Assembly: GCF_014859555.1 (NCBI RefSeq)
Contig: NZ_JACUTY010000001.1
Coordinates: 19,621-83,620, forward strand
Source: Thiomicrospira sp.
GTDB lineage: Bacteria; Pseudomonadota; Gammaproteobacteria; Thiomicrospirales; Thiomicrospiraceae
DNA: 64,000 nt
Direction of reading: 5' to 3'
The translations under genes and the position numbers were made by a program. Positions 32,240 to 41,789 of the stretch are shown here, piece after piece; position 1 is the first letter of the stretch, and every line of letters begins with the position of its first letter. Under the pieces are notes generated by a model. That model did not search any database, was not told where the DNA came from, and worked only from the letters and a program-made list of their open reading frames with translations.

Positions 32240-32623
32240 CTATTTCGCTTGATCAATCATTTTTTGGGTGGCGCTTTCTACCTGCTGTGCAATCTTAACG
32301 AGCTCGGCATTGTCCGACAACATCGCCAGCATAGGTTCGGGCCGGATCATGCCGATTTTGGTGACACCTTGCTCAGTAAATACCGAAATTCGACAAGGTA
32401 AGGCCATATTCAAGTTCATATCCACCGCTAAAACCTTAGAGGCCTGCCCTGGGTTGCACACTTCAAACACACGGCATTGGCCTTTAAAATCAAAGCCCTT
32501 AGTGCGCAACGTTTGACCTAGGTCGTGAATGTGCAACACCCCAAACTGGTGAGCCTTAACAGCGGCCTCTAAATCTTGACTGGCTTGTTCAAACGATTTT
32601 GGGGTTTCAACTACATAATACAT
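32240..32623 (-). CDS. DUF302 domain protein
   Basis: A 127-aa protein matching the DUF302 family: YYVVETPKSFEQASQDLEAAVKAHQFGVL at the start, a region RVFEVCNPGQASKVLAVD, and LPCRISVFTEQGVTKIGMI. Family function is unknown. Some members sit near sulfur or metal genes. No signal peptide. It follows the DUF4395 gene by 20 bases on the same strand, so the two are probably one operon. Confidence 0.8.
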   Translation of the reverse strand: MYYVVETPKSFEQASQDLEAAVKAHQFGVLHIHDLGQTLRTKGFDFKGQCRVFEVCNPGQASKVLAVDMNLNMALPCRISVFTEQGVTKIGMIRPEPMLAMLSDNAELVKIAQQVESATQKMIDQAK

Positions 32624-32643
32624 AACACAATCCTTTGCGAAGG

Positions 32644-33387
32644 TTAATCGCTTTTTTGTTGTTGGCGTTCTTGATGGCGACGGGCAATTTCATCCCAGTC
32701 GATATTGTTACAGGTTTCGCACTCTTCTTTGATAATACCCATCCAGACTAACATAGAGTGAATTTTGCACCCCACACAGAAGCCCAAAATTGCCTCCATC
32801 CACATAAATCCAAGACAGACCCAAACCAATACGAGCGGAATCCAAAAAGGCATATAGTTAATATGGGTGGGAATTTCAGTGCCTAAAATCGAGTTAAGTA
32901 TACGTGCGGTACTGTCTGGGTTAAAGAACACAATACACACCACAATAAAAATACTGCCTAACGTCCAAGCAAAGCGTTTTGGTACTAGGGGTTTCCATAC
33001 TGCCGGTTTGTCGGCGGCTAATAGGCTGGCAATTAAGATGGTGGGTGATAAACGTGATGTCCACTTTGACATGCCGGATAACATATCAAATAAGGCATAA
33101 AATAAAACCCATGTTTGAATGGTCCAATCAAAAGTGCGACGAATCGCCTCGACCTGATAAATGATATGACCATCCCAATCAAGCTCATAAGTGTCGACCG
33201 AGGTATTGCCATCTACAATCCAGTTTGAAACATAAATCGCATCATAAAGCGTTAAGCCCATATAAAGTGGGATGACTAATAAGATACCAGCGCGAACTCT
33301 TACAGCGGTATCGTTAATGTAGAGGGGGGATTCAGACGGATCACGAAACCAAAGGTTTTTGATTGCATTTAAATATGCTTGCCACAT
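32644..33387 (-). CDS. DUF4395-type membrane protein
   Basis: A 247-aa inner-membrane protein. I choose the ATG at 33387 (MWQAYLNAIKNLWF), preceded by AGGAG, instead of the track start at 33483. Seen: several hydrophobic segments, then a C-terminal DUF4395-like domain with NYMPFWIPLVLVWVCLGFMW, CVGCKIHSM (a CxxC pair) and a tail EECETCNNIDW with a second CxxC. The two cysteine pairs suggest metal or redox chemistry at the membrane face. Its function is not known. It shares a strand and likely a transcript with the DUF302 gene. Confidence 0.75.
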   Translation of the reverse strand: MWQAYLNAIKNLWFRDPSESPLYINDTAVRVRAGILLVIPLYMGLTLYDAIYVSNWIVDGNTSVDTYELDWDGHIIYQVEAIRRTFDWTIQTWVLFYALFDMLSGMSKWTSRLSPTILIASLLAADKPAVWKPLVPKRFAWTLGSIFIVVCIVFFNPDSTARILNSILGTEIPTHINYMPFWIPLVLVWVCLGFMWMEAILGFCVGCKIHSMLVWMGIIKEECETCNNIDWDEIARRHQERQQQKSD

Positions 33388-33525
33388 TGAATATGCTCCT
33401 GTCAGCCTACCGAATAAAGTAGGTCGTATTTTTATAATATTAATGTTTGATAATGTTACGGCTTGGGGGGGCACAAAAGCCAATAGAAAAACTTAATGAG
33501 GCGATATGGTTAGTTGAAAAAATGC

Positions 33526-33945
33526 TTAGTCATGGTCTTGCACGCGACCACGTAAACTTTTAATTCTACTTTTTTGCACTTTTGATTTTAAGCGACGTTC
33601 ACGTGAACCTCGAGTGGGTTTGGTGGGACGACGTGGTTTATCCACGTGTAGCGCTTGTTGAATCAATTCAATCAAGCGTTTAATCGCGGCTTCACGGTTT
33701 TGTTCTTGAGTGCGAAACTGTTGCGCTTTGATCACAATCAGCCCCTCTTTTGTAATCCGATGGTCACGCAGCTGTAAGAGTGTTTGTTTGGCCTCGTCCG
33801 GCAGACTTGACGCGCGGATATCAAAACGCAGATGCACGGCTGAGGAAACTTTATTGACATTTTGACCGCCGGCACCTTGAGCTCGAATCGCTTTAAGGTC
33901 TATTTCGGACTCATCAAGTTGTAGCTGCGGGTTAATGTAAATCAT
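33526..33945 (-). CDS. arfB: Alternative ribosome-rescue factor ArfB
   Basis: ArfB (YaeJ) of 139 aa, a codon-independent peptidyl-tRNA hydrolase that frees ribosomes stalled on truncated mRNA. Seen: the catalytic GGQ at residues 26-28 in AQGAGGQNVNKVSSAVHLRF, and the basic C-terminal tail KPTRGSRERRLKSKVQKSRI that enters the empty mRNA channel. The tail distinguishes it from RF1/RF2-type proteins. The gene is divergent from dut. Confidence 0.93.
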   Translation of the reverse strand: MIYINPQLQLDESEIDLKAIRAQGAGGQNVNKVSSAVHLRFDIRASSLPDEAKQTLLQLRDHRITKEGLIVIKAQQFRTQEQNREAAIKRLIELIQQALHVDKPRRPTKPTRGSRERRLKSKVQKSRIKSLRGRVQDHD

Positions 33946-34105
33946 AGAATCTAAGCTCGGTTTTTTTAAATCAGATAACCTATTTTAACAACTAAGTCCG
34001 TGATCAAGCAGGCGATTGAATCGGCTCGCAACGAATCGTGTAAAATACGACACAATCATTTATTCAGTCAGCATAAAAGTAGTTGGCAATCATTAAGGAT
34101 AGGAC

Positions 34106-34567
34106 ATGACGATTCAGGTGGAATACAAAATTTTAGACCCGCGTTTGGGTAACGAGATTGGCATGCCGCACTATGCAACCCAAGGTTCAGCCGGCTTAGA
34201 TTTACGGGCGTGTATAAACGAACCACTTACACTTTCACCCGGTGAAACCCAGTTAATTCCAACTGGTTTAGCGATTCATTTGGATGATGCCGGTTTAGCC
34301 GCGATGTTATTGCCGCGCTCGGGTTTAGGCCACAAACACGGGATTGTATTAGGCAACCTAGTAGGTTTGATTGACTCGGATTATCAGGGCGAGTTAAAGG
34401 TATCCTGCTGGAATCGCAGTGACACACCTTATACTATAGGCATCGGCGAGCGCATTGCGCAAATGGTGATAGTGCCCGTATTACAACCGGTTTTTAGCCA
34501 GGTGAGTGAGTTTGGCGAGTCGAGTGAGCGCGGTGTAGGCGGTTTTGGACACACTGGCACACATTAA
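34106..34567 (+). CDS. dut: dUTP diphosphatase
   Basis: A 153-aa trimeric dUTPase that hydrolyses dUTP to dUMP and PPi. All five motifs are visible: [45 protein letters not shown] and the C-terminal [19 protein letters not shown] precedes the ATG. In many gammaproteobacteria dut directly follows coaBC; here arfB, DUF4395 and DUF302 genes in the opposite orientation lie between. Confidence 0.96.
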   Translation: MTIQVEYKILDPRLGNEIGMPHYATQGSAGLDLRACINEPLTLSPGETQLIPTGLAIHLDDAGLAAMLLPRSGLGHKHGIVLGNLVGLIDSDYQGELKVSCWNRSDTPYTIGIGERIAQMVIVPVLQPVFSQVSEFGESSERGVGGFGHTGTH

Positions 34568-34604
34568 GTTTGTTCAGTATCTATGACTTAGAAAGGGCCG
34601 AAAA

Positions 34605-35669
34605 ATGAAAACACGCAATGGTAGAAGAACTAGACGAATGCGTGGCATAGCAGGCCTGGTGGTTGGCTTGGGCAGTTCCACCTTGTGGGCGCAAGAGGCC
34701 ATAAAAGACTCGGATGGCTCAAACGCTTTAAACTCGGAATGTATGCAAGAGGGTTTGAAGCATGCGTCAGGCGAGATGACGTTGAAAACCTTACGTGCGC
34801 GTTGTTTGGAATCGGCTGACGCGGCGGTCAGGCTTGATCAAATGTTCGATGCAAACCAAGCTGAGCCGACCGCCCTTGAAAATCGTATCCAGGCCGAGCG
34901 CCGCAATAAGTTTGAACCTTATATTATGTTGCCTTATCGACCCAATTATCTTTTGATTGGCTCGTATAACTTTGCCACACCGAATGAGCAGCCATACAAT
35001 GGAGTGGATTATGTTGAGACGATTGATGGCCGTTTTCAACGGGTTGAAACCAAATTTCAAGTGAGTTTAAAAATACCGGTGGCCGATAATTTACTAGGCG
35101 GACGCTGGTTTGTGGCTTATACCAACCGTGCGTTTTGGCAAGCGTATAATATGAAACTTTCTAAGCCGTTTCGCGAAACCAATCATGAACCAGAGCTGTG
35201 GGTAACGTACGATCAAAATATTGAGTTTTTAGGTTGGCGTAATCGGCTGATTGATTTAGGCGTGTCGCATCAATCTAACGGCCGTGGTGACCCGATTTCG
35301 CGTTCATGGAACCGTATTTACGCGCGTTTTATTTTTGAGCGTGGCAACAATGTCATCACGCTTAAACCCTGGTGGCGTATACCTGATCGCGACGGTAATG
35401 ACGACAACCCAGATATTTTGGATTATATGGGGGCGGGTGAGTTGCACTTTGCCACCAAGCTTGGAAAAAACAACCTCAATATGATGGTGCGTAATAATTT
35501 TGATGCCGATGATAATTATGGTGCGGTTGAATTGAATTACAGTTACCGATTGCACCGCAACTTACAGGGTTATGTGCAGTGGTTTTATGGTTATGGCGAA
35601 AGTATGATTGACTATAATCACTTAAACAATTCAATTGGGATCGGCGTGAAGTTAAACAGCTGGTTATGA
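34605..35669 (+). CDS. pldA: Outer-membrane phospholipase A
   Basis: A 354-aa OMPLA-type phospholipase A1/A2. Seen: an N-terminal signal peptide (basic start, AGLVVGLGSSTLWAQ), an N-terminal extension of about 90 residues, then the barrel with the catalytic His/Ser region LGVSHQSNGRGDPISRSWNR, which supplies the His-Ser-Asn set of the family. The C-terminus is aromatic and barrel-like. It degrades mislocalised outer-leaflet phospholipids. The signal peptide codons AGLVV are a CAGGCCTGG copy. MRGIAGLV at residue 12 is an alternative start. Confidence 0.92.
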   Translation: MKTRNGRRTRRMRGIAGLVVGLGSSTLWAQEAIKDSDGSNALNSECMQEGLKHASGEMTLKTLRARCLESADAAVRLDQMFDANQAEPTALENRIQAERRNKFEPYIMLPYRPNYLLIGSYNFATPNEQPYNGVDYVETIDGRFQRVETKFQVSLKIPVADNLLGGRWFVAYTNRAFWQAYNMKLSKPFRETNHEPELWVTYDQNIEFLGWRNRLIDLGVSHQSNGRGDPISRSWNRIYARFIFERGNNVITLKPWWRIPDRDGNDDNPDILDYMGAGELHFATKLGKNNLNMMVRNNFDADDNYGAVELNYSYRLHRNLQGYVQWFYGYGESMIDYNHLNNSIGIGVKLNSWL

Positions 35670-35708
35670 TAAAATCTGGCTTATTTATAGCTTTTAAGGA
35701 GTGGATGT

Positions 35709-36194
35709 ATGCCGTCATTTGATGTGGTTTCAGAAGTCGATAAACATGAGTTAACAAACGCCATTGATCAAGCAAATAAGGAAGTGGTGACACGTTTTGA
35801 CTTTAAGGGAACCGACTCGAGTTTTGAACTAAAAGACTTGGAAATCAAAATGAGCACCGAGTCTGAGTTTCAGTTAGACCAAATGTACAACGTATTAACC
35901 TCAAAACTTAGCAAGCGCGGCATCGATTTACGCGCGATTGAACTCAAAGATCCGGATATTCAACTCAAAACCGCCAAGCAAACGGTGATTGTTCACCAAG
36001 GTTTGGATACGCCGTTGGCCAAAAAAGTCGTGAAGATTTTAAAAGACGCCAAGCTAAAAGTACAAGCGCAAGTTCAAGGTGAGAGTGTGCGTGTAACTGG
36101 CAAAAAACGTGATGATTTACAAGAAGCGATTGCGTTGCTAAAAGCCCAAGAAGAATTCGAGCGCCCACTGCAGTTTGAAAACTTCCGCGATTAA
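35709..36194 (+). CDS. yajQ: YajQ-family nucleotide-binding protein
   Basis: A 161-aa YajQ protein. Seen: MPSFDVVSEVDKHELTNAID, RFDFKGTDSSFELKD, and the end EEFERPLQFENFRD, all conserved in the family. Members bind cyclic di-GMP in some species and regulate transcription; in E. coli the role is unclear. AAGGAG precedes the ATG. A strong terminator built from the palindromic repeat follows. Confidence 0.93.
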   Translation: MPSFDVVSEVDKHELTNAIDQANKEVVTRFDFKGTDSSFELKDLEIKMSTESEFQLDQMYNVLTSKLSKRGIDLRAIELKDPDIQLKTAKQTVIVHQGLDTPLAKKVVKILKDAKLKVQAQVQGESVRVTGKKRDDLQEAIALLKAQEEFERPLQFENFRD

Positions 36195-36222
36195 GACGTC
36201 AGTCTCAATCTAACTCAATCAG

Positions 36223-36264
36223 AAAACCACCAGGCCAGGTCTTTACCAGGCCGGGTGGTTTTTG
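36223..36264 (+). terminator. Intrinsic terminator made from repeat arms
   Basis: AAAACCACCAGGCCAGGT (36223-36240), loop CTTT, ACCAGGCCGGGTGGTTTT (36245-36262), then TTG. Sixteen of 18 positions pair. Both arms are variants of the ACCAGGCCTGGTGG repeat. It lies between the convergent yajQ and lipoprotein genes and can act in both directions, since the left arm starts with AAAA. Confidence 0.85.
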
Positions 36265-36289
36265 TTTCATCCTGACCCGTTCGTTCAGT

Positions 36290-36802
36290 TTAAAATTCAA
36301 ACATACGTAAGGTGTCTTGCGGTACAAGCGAGCTGGCTTGGCGAATACGTTGTTGCATCCACCCCATAAACAATTCGACTTCGCGCATACTTAAACGGTC
36401 ATCAATAAATGTAATCGACGATTGTACCTCTGCGGCTTTGTTGCCGGGTTGCAAAATATATTTAGCGCAGCTCAAATGGCTGTTTAAATGCGACAGCGTG
36501 ACAAAAATTTCCGGATTGGTTTGGTGTTCGGTTTTAATCGGATAAACCTGGCTCACCACCACACGGCTTAAGCCGCCTAGCCGAATGCGTGGCTCCATAA
36601 TATAACGTCCATTGTCATATAACACTTCAATTTGACGTTCATTTAAAACGGTGGTGATATAACCTTGGTTTTCCAGCGCTTGTGCCAAAACCTTGGTGGC
36701 CGGGGTTTGATCGTTAAACGTGATCCAGCTATTCGAACCGGTTTGAGTTAAAGCACAACCTGATAACATCAGTAAAGCAAACAAACTAACAATAAAACGC
36801 AT
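36290..36802 (-). CDS. Lipoprotein of unknown function
   Basis: A 170-aa predicted lipoprotein. I choose the ATG at 36802 (MRFIVSLFALLMLSGCALTQ), with AGGAAT upstream; the track start at 36889 overlaps argB. Seen: a clear lipobox LSGC at residues 18-21 and a mature domain of mixed alpha/beta character with QALENQGYITTVLNERQIEV and two further Cys. I recognise no family. Position beside argB gives no functional hint. Confidence 0.75.
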   Translation of the reverse strand: MRFIVSLFALLMLSGCALTQTGSNSWITFNDQTPATKVLAQALENQGYITTVLNERQIEVLYDNGRYIMEPRIRLGGLSRVVVSQVYPIKTEHQTNPEIFVTLSHLNSHLSCAKYILQPGNKAAEVQSSITFIDDRLSMREVELFMGWMQQRIRQASSLVPQDTLRMFEF

Positions 36803-36838
36803 GGATAGATTCCTGTATTTTTTTAACGATGCGGGTAA

Positions 36839-37792
<954 letters not shown>

Positions 37793-37829
37793 GCAATACT
37801 AAATATTACGTCTGGCGTAATCTTATTTC

Positions 37830-37858
37830 AAAAGCGAGGCTTAGGCTTCGCTTTTTTT
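37830..37858 (+). terminator. Intrinsic terminator after argB
   Basis: AAAAGCGA (37830-37837), ten-base loop, TCGCTTTT (37848-37855), then further T to give a T7 run. It lies 38 bases after argB and just before the TTG start of the TSUP gene, so that gene needs its own promoter or read-through. Confidence 0.7.
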
Positions 37859-37875
37859 ATTGGTGGATTCTTCGT

Positions 37876-38631
37876 TTGATAGATCAAATCCTACTGTTCA
37901 TTATTTCGTTAGTTGCCAACTTGCTGTCGGCTTTAGCCGGCGGTGGTGCAGGCTTGTTACAGTTGCCGGCTTTGTTGTTTTTGGGGTTGCCGTTTGGGGT
38001 TGCGCTCGCCACCCATAAAGTCGCCAGTGTGTTTTTGGGCTTGGGGGCGACCGCGCGTCATTGGCGAAATTCAACCTTAGACTGGCGTTTCGCCTGGTTT
38101 ATTTTGGCCACAGGTGTGCCAGGTGTAATGCTGGGCGCGAGTTTTATTTTGCAGGTTGATGATCGACTGGCACAGTTGGCATTAGGCTTATTAACGCTGG
38201 GTTTGGGCGTCTACTCTTGGCTAAAACCCCAGCTTGGGCAAATCGAAGCCATCCAAAATCGCACCACACAAGGTTATATTATTGGCGGATTGGTGATTAT
38301 GTTGATAGGTATACTCAATGGATCACTAACTTCAGGCACGGGTTTGTTTGTGACGTTATGGTTGGTGCGTTGGTTTGGTTTAGATTACAAAACCGCGGTC
38401 ACTTACACTTTAATATTGGTCGGGATTTTCTGGAATGGCAGTGGTGCGATTACGCTTGGATTATTGAGTGAGATTCAGTGGAGTTGGTTGCCCGCGTTAA
38501 TTTTAGGTTCGTTAATGGGCGGTTATTTAGGTGCGCATCTGGCCATTGTAAAAGGCAATAAATTGGTGAAACGCGCGTTTGAAATATTGACGGTTCTAGT
38601 GGGGCTCGCTCTGATTATGCAGGCCTGGTGA
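37876..38631 (+). CDS. TSUP-family (TauE/SafE) membrane transporter
   Basis: A 251-aa TSUP permease with about eight hydrophobic segments. The track ORF starts within argB in another frame. I choose the TTG at 37876 (LIDQILLFIISLVANL), preceded by GGTGGA. Seen: the first repeat NLLSALAGGGAGLLQLPALL and the second repeat GILNGSLTSGTGLFVTLWLV, the duplicated glycine-rich motif of the family. Members move sulfite, sulfonates or other anions across the inner membrane; the substrate is not determined. The last three codons (QAW) and stop fall in a CAGGCCTGG copy. Confidence 0.85.
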   Translation: MIDQILLFIISLVANLLSALAGGGAGLLQLPALLFLGLPFGVALATHKVASVFLGLGATARHWRNSTLDWRFAWFILATGVPGVMLGASFILQVDDRLAQLALGLLTLGLGVYSWLKPQLGQIEAIQNRTTQGYIIGGLVIMLIGILNGSLTSGTGLFVTLWLVRWFGLDYKTAVTYTLILVGIFWNGSGAITLGLLSEIQWSWLPALILGSLMGGYLGAHLAIVKGNKLVKRAFEILTVLVGLALIMQAW

Positions 38632-38635
38632 TGGT

Positions 38636-39157
38636 TTATGAGCTGGGCGGGTTTTGTATGTCTTTAGGTCGAGTAATGCTAACCATTTTGCCGTCGCCAC
38701 GCTCTAAGTTTGACCAGTCAGCAGGCATCACAAAATGGGCGATCGCCGCGGTTGGTAGAAGTTTAATCTGGCTGGATTGTTCACTTGGTAAAGTGTGTAA
38801 GTAATCAATCAACTTCTCTAAACCCGGGTTGTGGCCAATTAACAATATGCGTTTGCCTTCAACCTTAGCCAGTTCGGCTAATAAAGTAGATAAGTCCGCC
38901 AGGTAAAGTGAATCCAGGTTTAATGTTTGGATGTCGCAATCTTTACACAAGCGGTTTAAGGTTTGTTGCGCACGTTTGGCGGTTGAGCATAAGATTACAT
39001 CCGGTAACAACTCTTGCGTTTCCAGCCAACTTGCCATTTTTTTGGCATTACGTCTACCACGTTCAGATAATGCACGATCTTTATCGCTGATATGCTCATT
39101 CGACCAGTCCGACTTGGCGTGGCGCCAGATGAGCAGTTCGCGCAGTTTATCGGCCAT
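38636..39157 (-). CDS. SixA-family histidine phosphatase
   Basis: A 173-aa histidine phosphatase (phosphoglycerate mutase-like fold). I take the Met at 39157 ([18 protein letters not shown]). Seen: the RHAK motif with the catalytic His, [20 protein letters not shown], and the second-His motif IGHNPGLE. It resembles SixA, which removes phosphate from HPt/PTS histidines in E. coli. The start overlaps the pyrE end by 11 bases, so the pair is co-transcribed. The function of the pairing with pyrE is unclear. Confidence 0.85.
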   Translation of the reverse strand: MADKLRELLIWRHAKSDWSNEHISDKDRALSERGRRNAKKMASWLETQELLPDVILCSTAKRAQQTLNRLCKDCDIQTLNLDSLYLADLSTLLAELAKVEGKRILLIGHNPGLEKLIDYLHTLPSEQSSQIKLLPTAAIAHFVMPADWSNLERGDGKMVSITRPKDIQNPPSS

Positions 39158-39794
39158 CTTCAATGCCATAAGTTTGACGATATAAACGCATGGCTTCTAA
39201 AGCTTCGGCGTTATCGGTTTGGGCGCTTAAATAGTTAATCAAATCATTCAGATTTAAAATACTCATCACCGGCAAGCCGTATTGTTGCTCGACTTCCTGA
39301 ATGGCGGATAAGGAACCTTGTCCGCGTTCCATACGATCCAACGCCACCACGACACCCGCGGGTTGTGCGCCGTGGTCGTGAATTAAGTCAATTGATTCAC
39401 GAATGGCCGTGCCCGCGGTAATCACATCATCAATAATCAAAATACGGCCTTCAAGTGGGTGGCCGACAATTTGACCGCCTTCGCCGTGGTCTTTTACTTC
39501 TTTGCGGTTAAACGCATAGGGCTTATCAAGTTTGTGATCTCGCGCTAATGCTACGCTGGTGGTTGCGGCGAGCGGAATACCTTTGTAAGCCGGGCCAAAT
39601 AACACATCAAACTCAATGCCACAGTGGGCAATCGTGTCGGCATAAGCTTGCGAAAGTTGGTCCAGTTGACCACCGGTATTAAATAAGCCGGCATTAAAGA
39701 AGTAAGGGCTGGTGCGCCCAGATTTAAGTGTGAATTCGCCCAGTTTGAGCACGCCAGTTTGGCGAATGAATTCAATAAAATTGGTTTTTTGCAT
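39147..39794 (-). CDS. pyrE: Orotate phosphoribosyltransferase
   Basis: A 215-aa OPRTase that joins orotate to PRPP in pyrimidine synthesis. Seen: [31 protein letters not shown] with the flexible catalytic loop, and the PRPP motif [13 protein letters not shown]. The protein length is typical. The gene is divergent from the coiled-coil gene at 40153, across a 358-base gap. Confidence 0.96.
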   Translation of the reverse strand: MQKTNFIEFIRQTGVLKLGEFTLKSGRTSPYFFNAGLFNTGGQLDQLSQAYADTIAHCGIEFDVLFGPAYKGIPLAATTSVALARDHKLDKPYAFNRKEVKDHGEGGQIVGHPLEGRILIIDDVITAGTAIRESIDLIHDHGAQPAGVVVALDRMERGQGSLSAIQEVEQQYGLPVMSILNLNDLINYLSAQTDNAEALEAMRLYRQTYGIEDGR

Positions 39795-40152
39795 GAGTCT
39801 TTATGGTTGCGAAATAAACCCTAATCATAGTGGGCTGAAGGGGTGGGTGCAAGCTGTTTTTTTGATGGAATTTGTAAATTTGAACTAAGTGAACAGTTGG
39901 CGTAAATTCTCTATAAAAATAAGCATAAAATAACGTAAGGAAACCCTTCTTATGTCAAAAATTTTGCTAAAATAACCGCGCTCCAATCACTTTGTCCTGA
40001 TTGCTGAATTTCGATGCGGAGTTGAAGGCGGTTTTAAGGATTTGGTATGGGGTTTGCTTAATTGCTTGATAACTCGATACAGTTGTATCCAAAAAAAACC
40101 AGACCGTATTAACCAGAATAGGGCGGATGTCCGCACAAGAAGGAAAGCAACC
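39795..40152. other. Divergent intergenic region pyrE / coiled-coil gene
   Basis: A 358-base AT-rich gap. On the + strand it holds an extended -10 element TGcTAAAAT (TG 39965, TAAAAT 39968-39973), the likely promoter of the gene at 40153, giving a leader of about 170 bases. Just before the ribosome binding site lies GCGGATGTCCGC, a small GC hairpin that could limit translation. I see no ORF with support and no tRNA or known riboswitch. Confidence 0.45.
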
Positions 40153-40680
40153 ATGGCGATTGATTTAAGATCCGTTGAACCACTAGGCTCCAAAAGTGTT
40201 TTGCTTGAACAAGCGATTCGCAAACACAAAGGCCGCCGTAAACCTAGTGGCGAAAGTTATTTGCAAGATCTTGATCTATCGGACATGTTGAACCCGGATT
40301 ATGAATGGTTAAATGAAGATAAAACTGCGATCCAGAATCTGGTTCAGCAAATGGATGCGTCGATTGGTCAGCTATCTGAGCAAATGCGCGAAATGGGACA
40401 GCAGACTCGTCATATCGACCAGTTTACGCGTCGCACTAAAACTCAGTTTGAAGATGAGCAGAAGTTGCTGTTTAAACAAATCCAAACCTTAAATGGCCTA
40501 TTAAAACGTCAAGTGGAAGTCTTAACCCACGTTGAGCGCCAAATCAGCGATATTGAAATCAAACAAAATAACTTCATTCCACAAATGGGTATCGGCTTAA
40601 TTGCTGGTTTGATGTCGGCGGTCACGATTTTGGTCAGTGCACCTTGGTTAATGGTGTTAATCGAGTATTTGCGCGCTTAA
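40153..40680 (+). CDS. Coiled-coil protein with C-terminal membrane anchor
   Basis: A 175-aa protein of unknown function. I choose the ATG at 40153 (MAIDLRSVEPLGSKSV), preceded by AAGGAA; the track start lies far upstream. Seen: a basic N-terminal region, a long heptad-like coiled coil (about residues 65-145, rich in Q, E and L), and one membrane segment near the end (IGLIAGLMSAVTILVSAPWL) with a short tail, so a tail-anchored inner-membrane topology. It is followed four bases later by the reductase-like gene and so probably shares its transcript. Confidence 0.75.
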   Translation: MAIDLRSVEPLGSKSVLLEQAIRKHKGRRKPSGESYLQDLDLSDMLNPDYEWLNEDKTAIQNLVQQMDASIGQLSEQMREMGQQTRHIDQFTRRTKTQFEDEQKLLFKQIQTLNGLLKRQVEVLTHVERQISDIEIKQNNFIPQMGIGLIAGLMSAVTILVSAPWLMVLIEYLRA

Positions 40681-40684
40681 TCCG

Positions 40685-41758
40685 ATGCAGCTGCGCATTG
40701 AAGAACAAATTGATTTAACCCCTGATGATCACGAACCGCATGCGTTTCTGCTTAAATTATCGGCCGATTCGGCACTAGATTATGCGGCAGGTGATTGGAT
40801 CACCATTAAAGGCCAAAATTCAGCAGGCCTAGTTCAGCACATAATTCATAAGTTAAAACTCAACCCCGCTCAAACCATTCAAGTACGTCGTCATGAACCC
40901 TGTACAATTGACTATGCCTTAACCCATCATCTCGAGTTGACCTTACTCGATCCCGCTATTCTGAATAAATTGGTACGTCAACATCAATACCAGGCCTGGT
41001 CGTCGCGTGCGGATATGCAAATGTATGCCCAAGGGCGAGATATATTGGATTTGTTGAATGCCTTCCCAGAGTTGGCAGAATTGGGGGCGGAGTTCTTACA
41101 TTTATTAAGTCCGCTGGCGCCGCGTTATTATTCGATTGCGAGTGCACCTGAGTGTTACCCAAATCAAGTTCATGTTTTGTATAAGGCCATCCAATATCAG
41201 CGCGATGATCGGTTTCGCCAGGGCGTTACTTCAAATTGGATGCAGCAGTCGCAAGTGGGGCATGTGCTGGAAACGGAAATTAAACCCAATGCGCATTTTA
41301 AGCTCCCCGATAACCCAAACCAGCCGGTGATTATGATTGCAGCCGGTACCGGCTTAGCGCCGTTTATCGGTTTTATGCAAGCCCGTGTTCAGGCGGGAGC
41401 TAAGCAAAATCAATTGTTTTTTGGCGAAACCCATCAAGCTACCCGTTTCCTAGCCCAGGCCAGTTTGCAGGCCTGGCAGCAAGCCGATCAGTTGGATTTG
41501 TACACCGCCTTTTCGCGTGATCAATCCGAAAAATTTTATGTCCAAGATGCAATCTTAGCTAACCACCAGGCCTGGTTGTCCTTGTGGCAGCAGGGCGCAA
41601 ACATTTATATCTGTGGCGATAAAGTTGGCTTAGCCAAAGGCGTCGAACAAAGCATTAAATATGTTTGGGAGCAGGCGTTTGGTTGGACCCAAGAGCAGGC
41701 ACAACAGGCATGGTTAGATGCCAAAAAGCAGCACCGTATTCAATTGGATGTTTATTAA
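40685..41758 (+). CDS. CysJ-like FAD/NAD(P)H reductase lacking flavodoxin domain
   Basis: A 357-aa ferredoxin-NADP reductase-type flavoprotein, closest by eye to the C-terminal half of the sulfite reductase flavoprotein CysJ. Seen: FAD motif PRYYSIASAP, the NADP motif AAGTGLAPFIGFMQ, YICGDKVGLAKGVE, and the C-terminal end HRIQLDVY. It has no FMN flavodoxin domain, unlike CysJ. Its electron acceptor is unknown. Three palindrome copies encode QAW (40990, 41468, 41566), the highest density in any gene here, and a further imperfect copy follows the stop. Confidence 0.8.
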   Translation: MQLRIEEQIDLTPDDHEPHAFLLKLSADSALDYAAGDWITIKGQNSAGLVQHIIHKLKLNPAQTIQVRRHEPCTIDYALTHHLELTLLDPAILNKLVRQHQYQAWSSRADMQMYAQGRDILDLLNAFPELAELGAEFLHLLSPLAPRYYSIASAPECYPNQVHVLYKAIQYQRDDRFRQGVTSNWMQQSQVGHVLETEIKPNAHFKLPDNPNQPVIMIAAGTGLAPFIGFMQARVQAGAKQNQLFFGETHQATRFLAQASLQAWQQADQLDLYTAFSRDQSEKFYVQDAILANHQAWLSLWQQGANIYICGDKVGLAKGVEQSIKYVWEQAFGWTQEQAQQAWLDAKKQHRIQLDVY

Positions 41759-41769
41759 GCTTAGAGTCT

Positions 41770-41789
41770 AACCACCAAGCCTGGTGGTT
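41770..41789. repeat. Imperfect 20-bp repeat palindrome between convergent genes
   Basis: AACCACCAAGCCTGGTGGTT is a 20-bp palindrome with one mismatched pair, a variant of the ACCAGGCCTGGT repeat. It lies 11 bases after the reductase stop and runs into the ppx stop codon. It could act as a weak bidirectional terminator although no T-tract follows. Confidence 0.6.
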
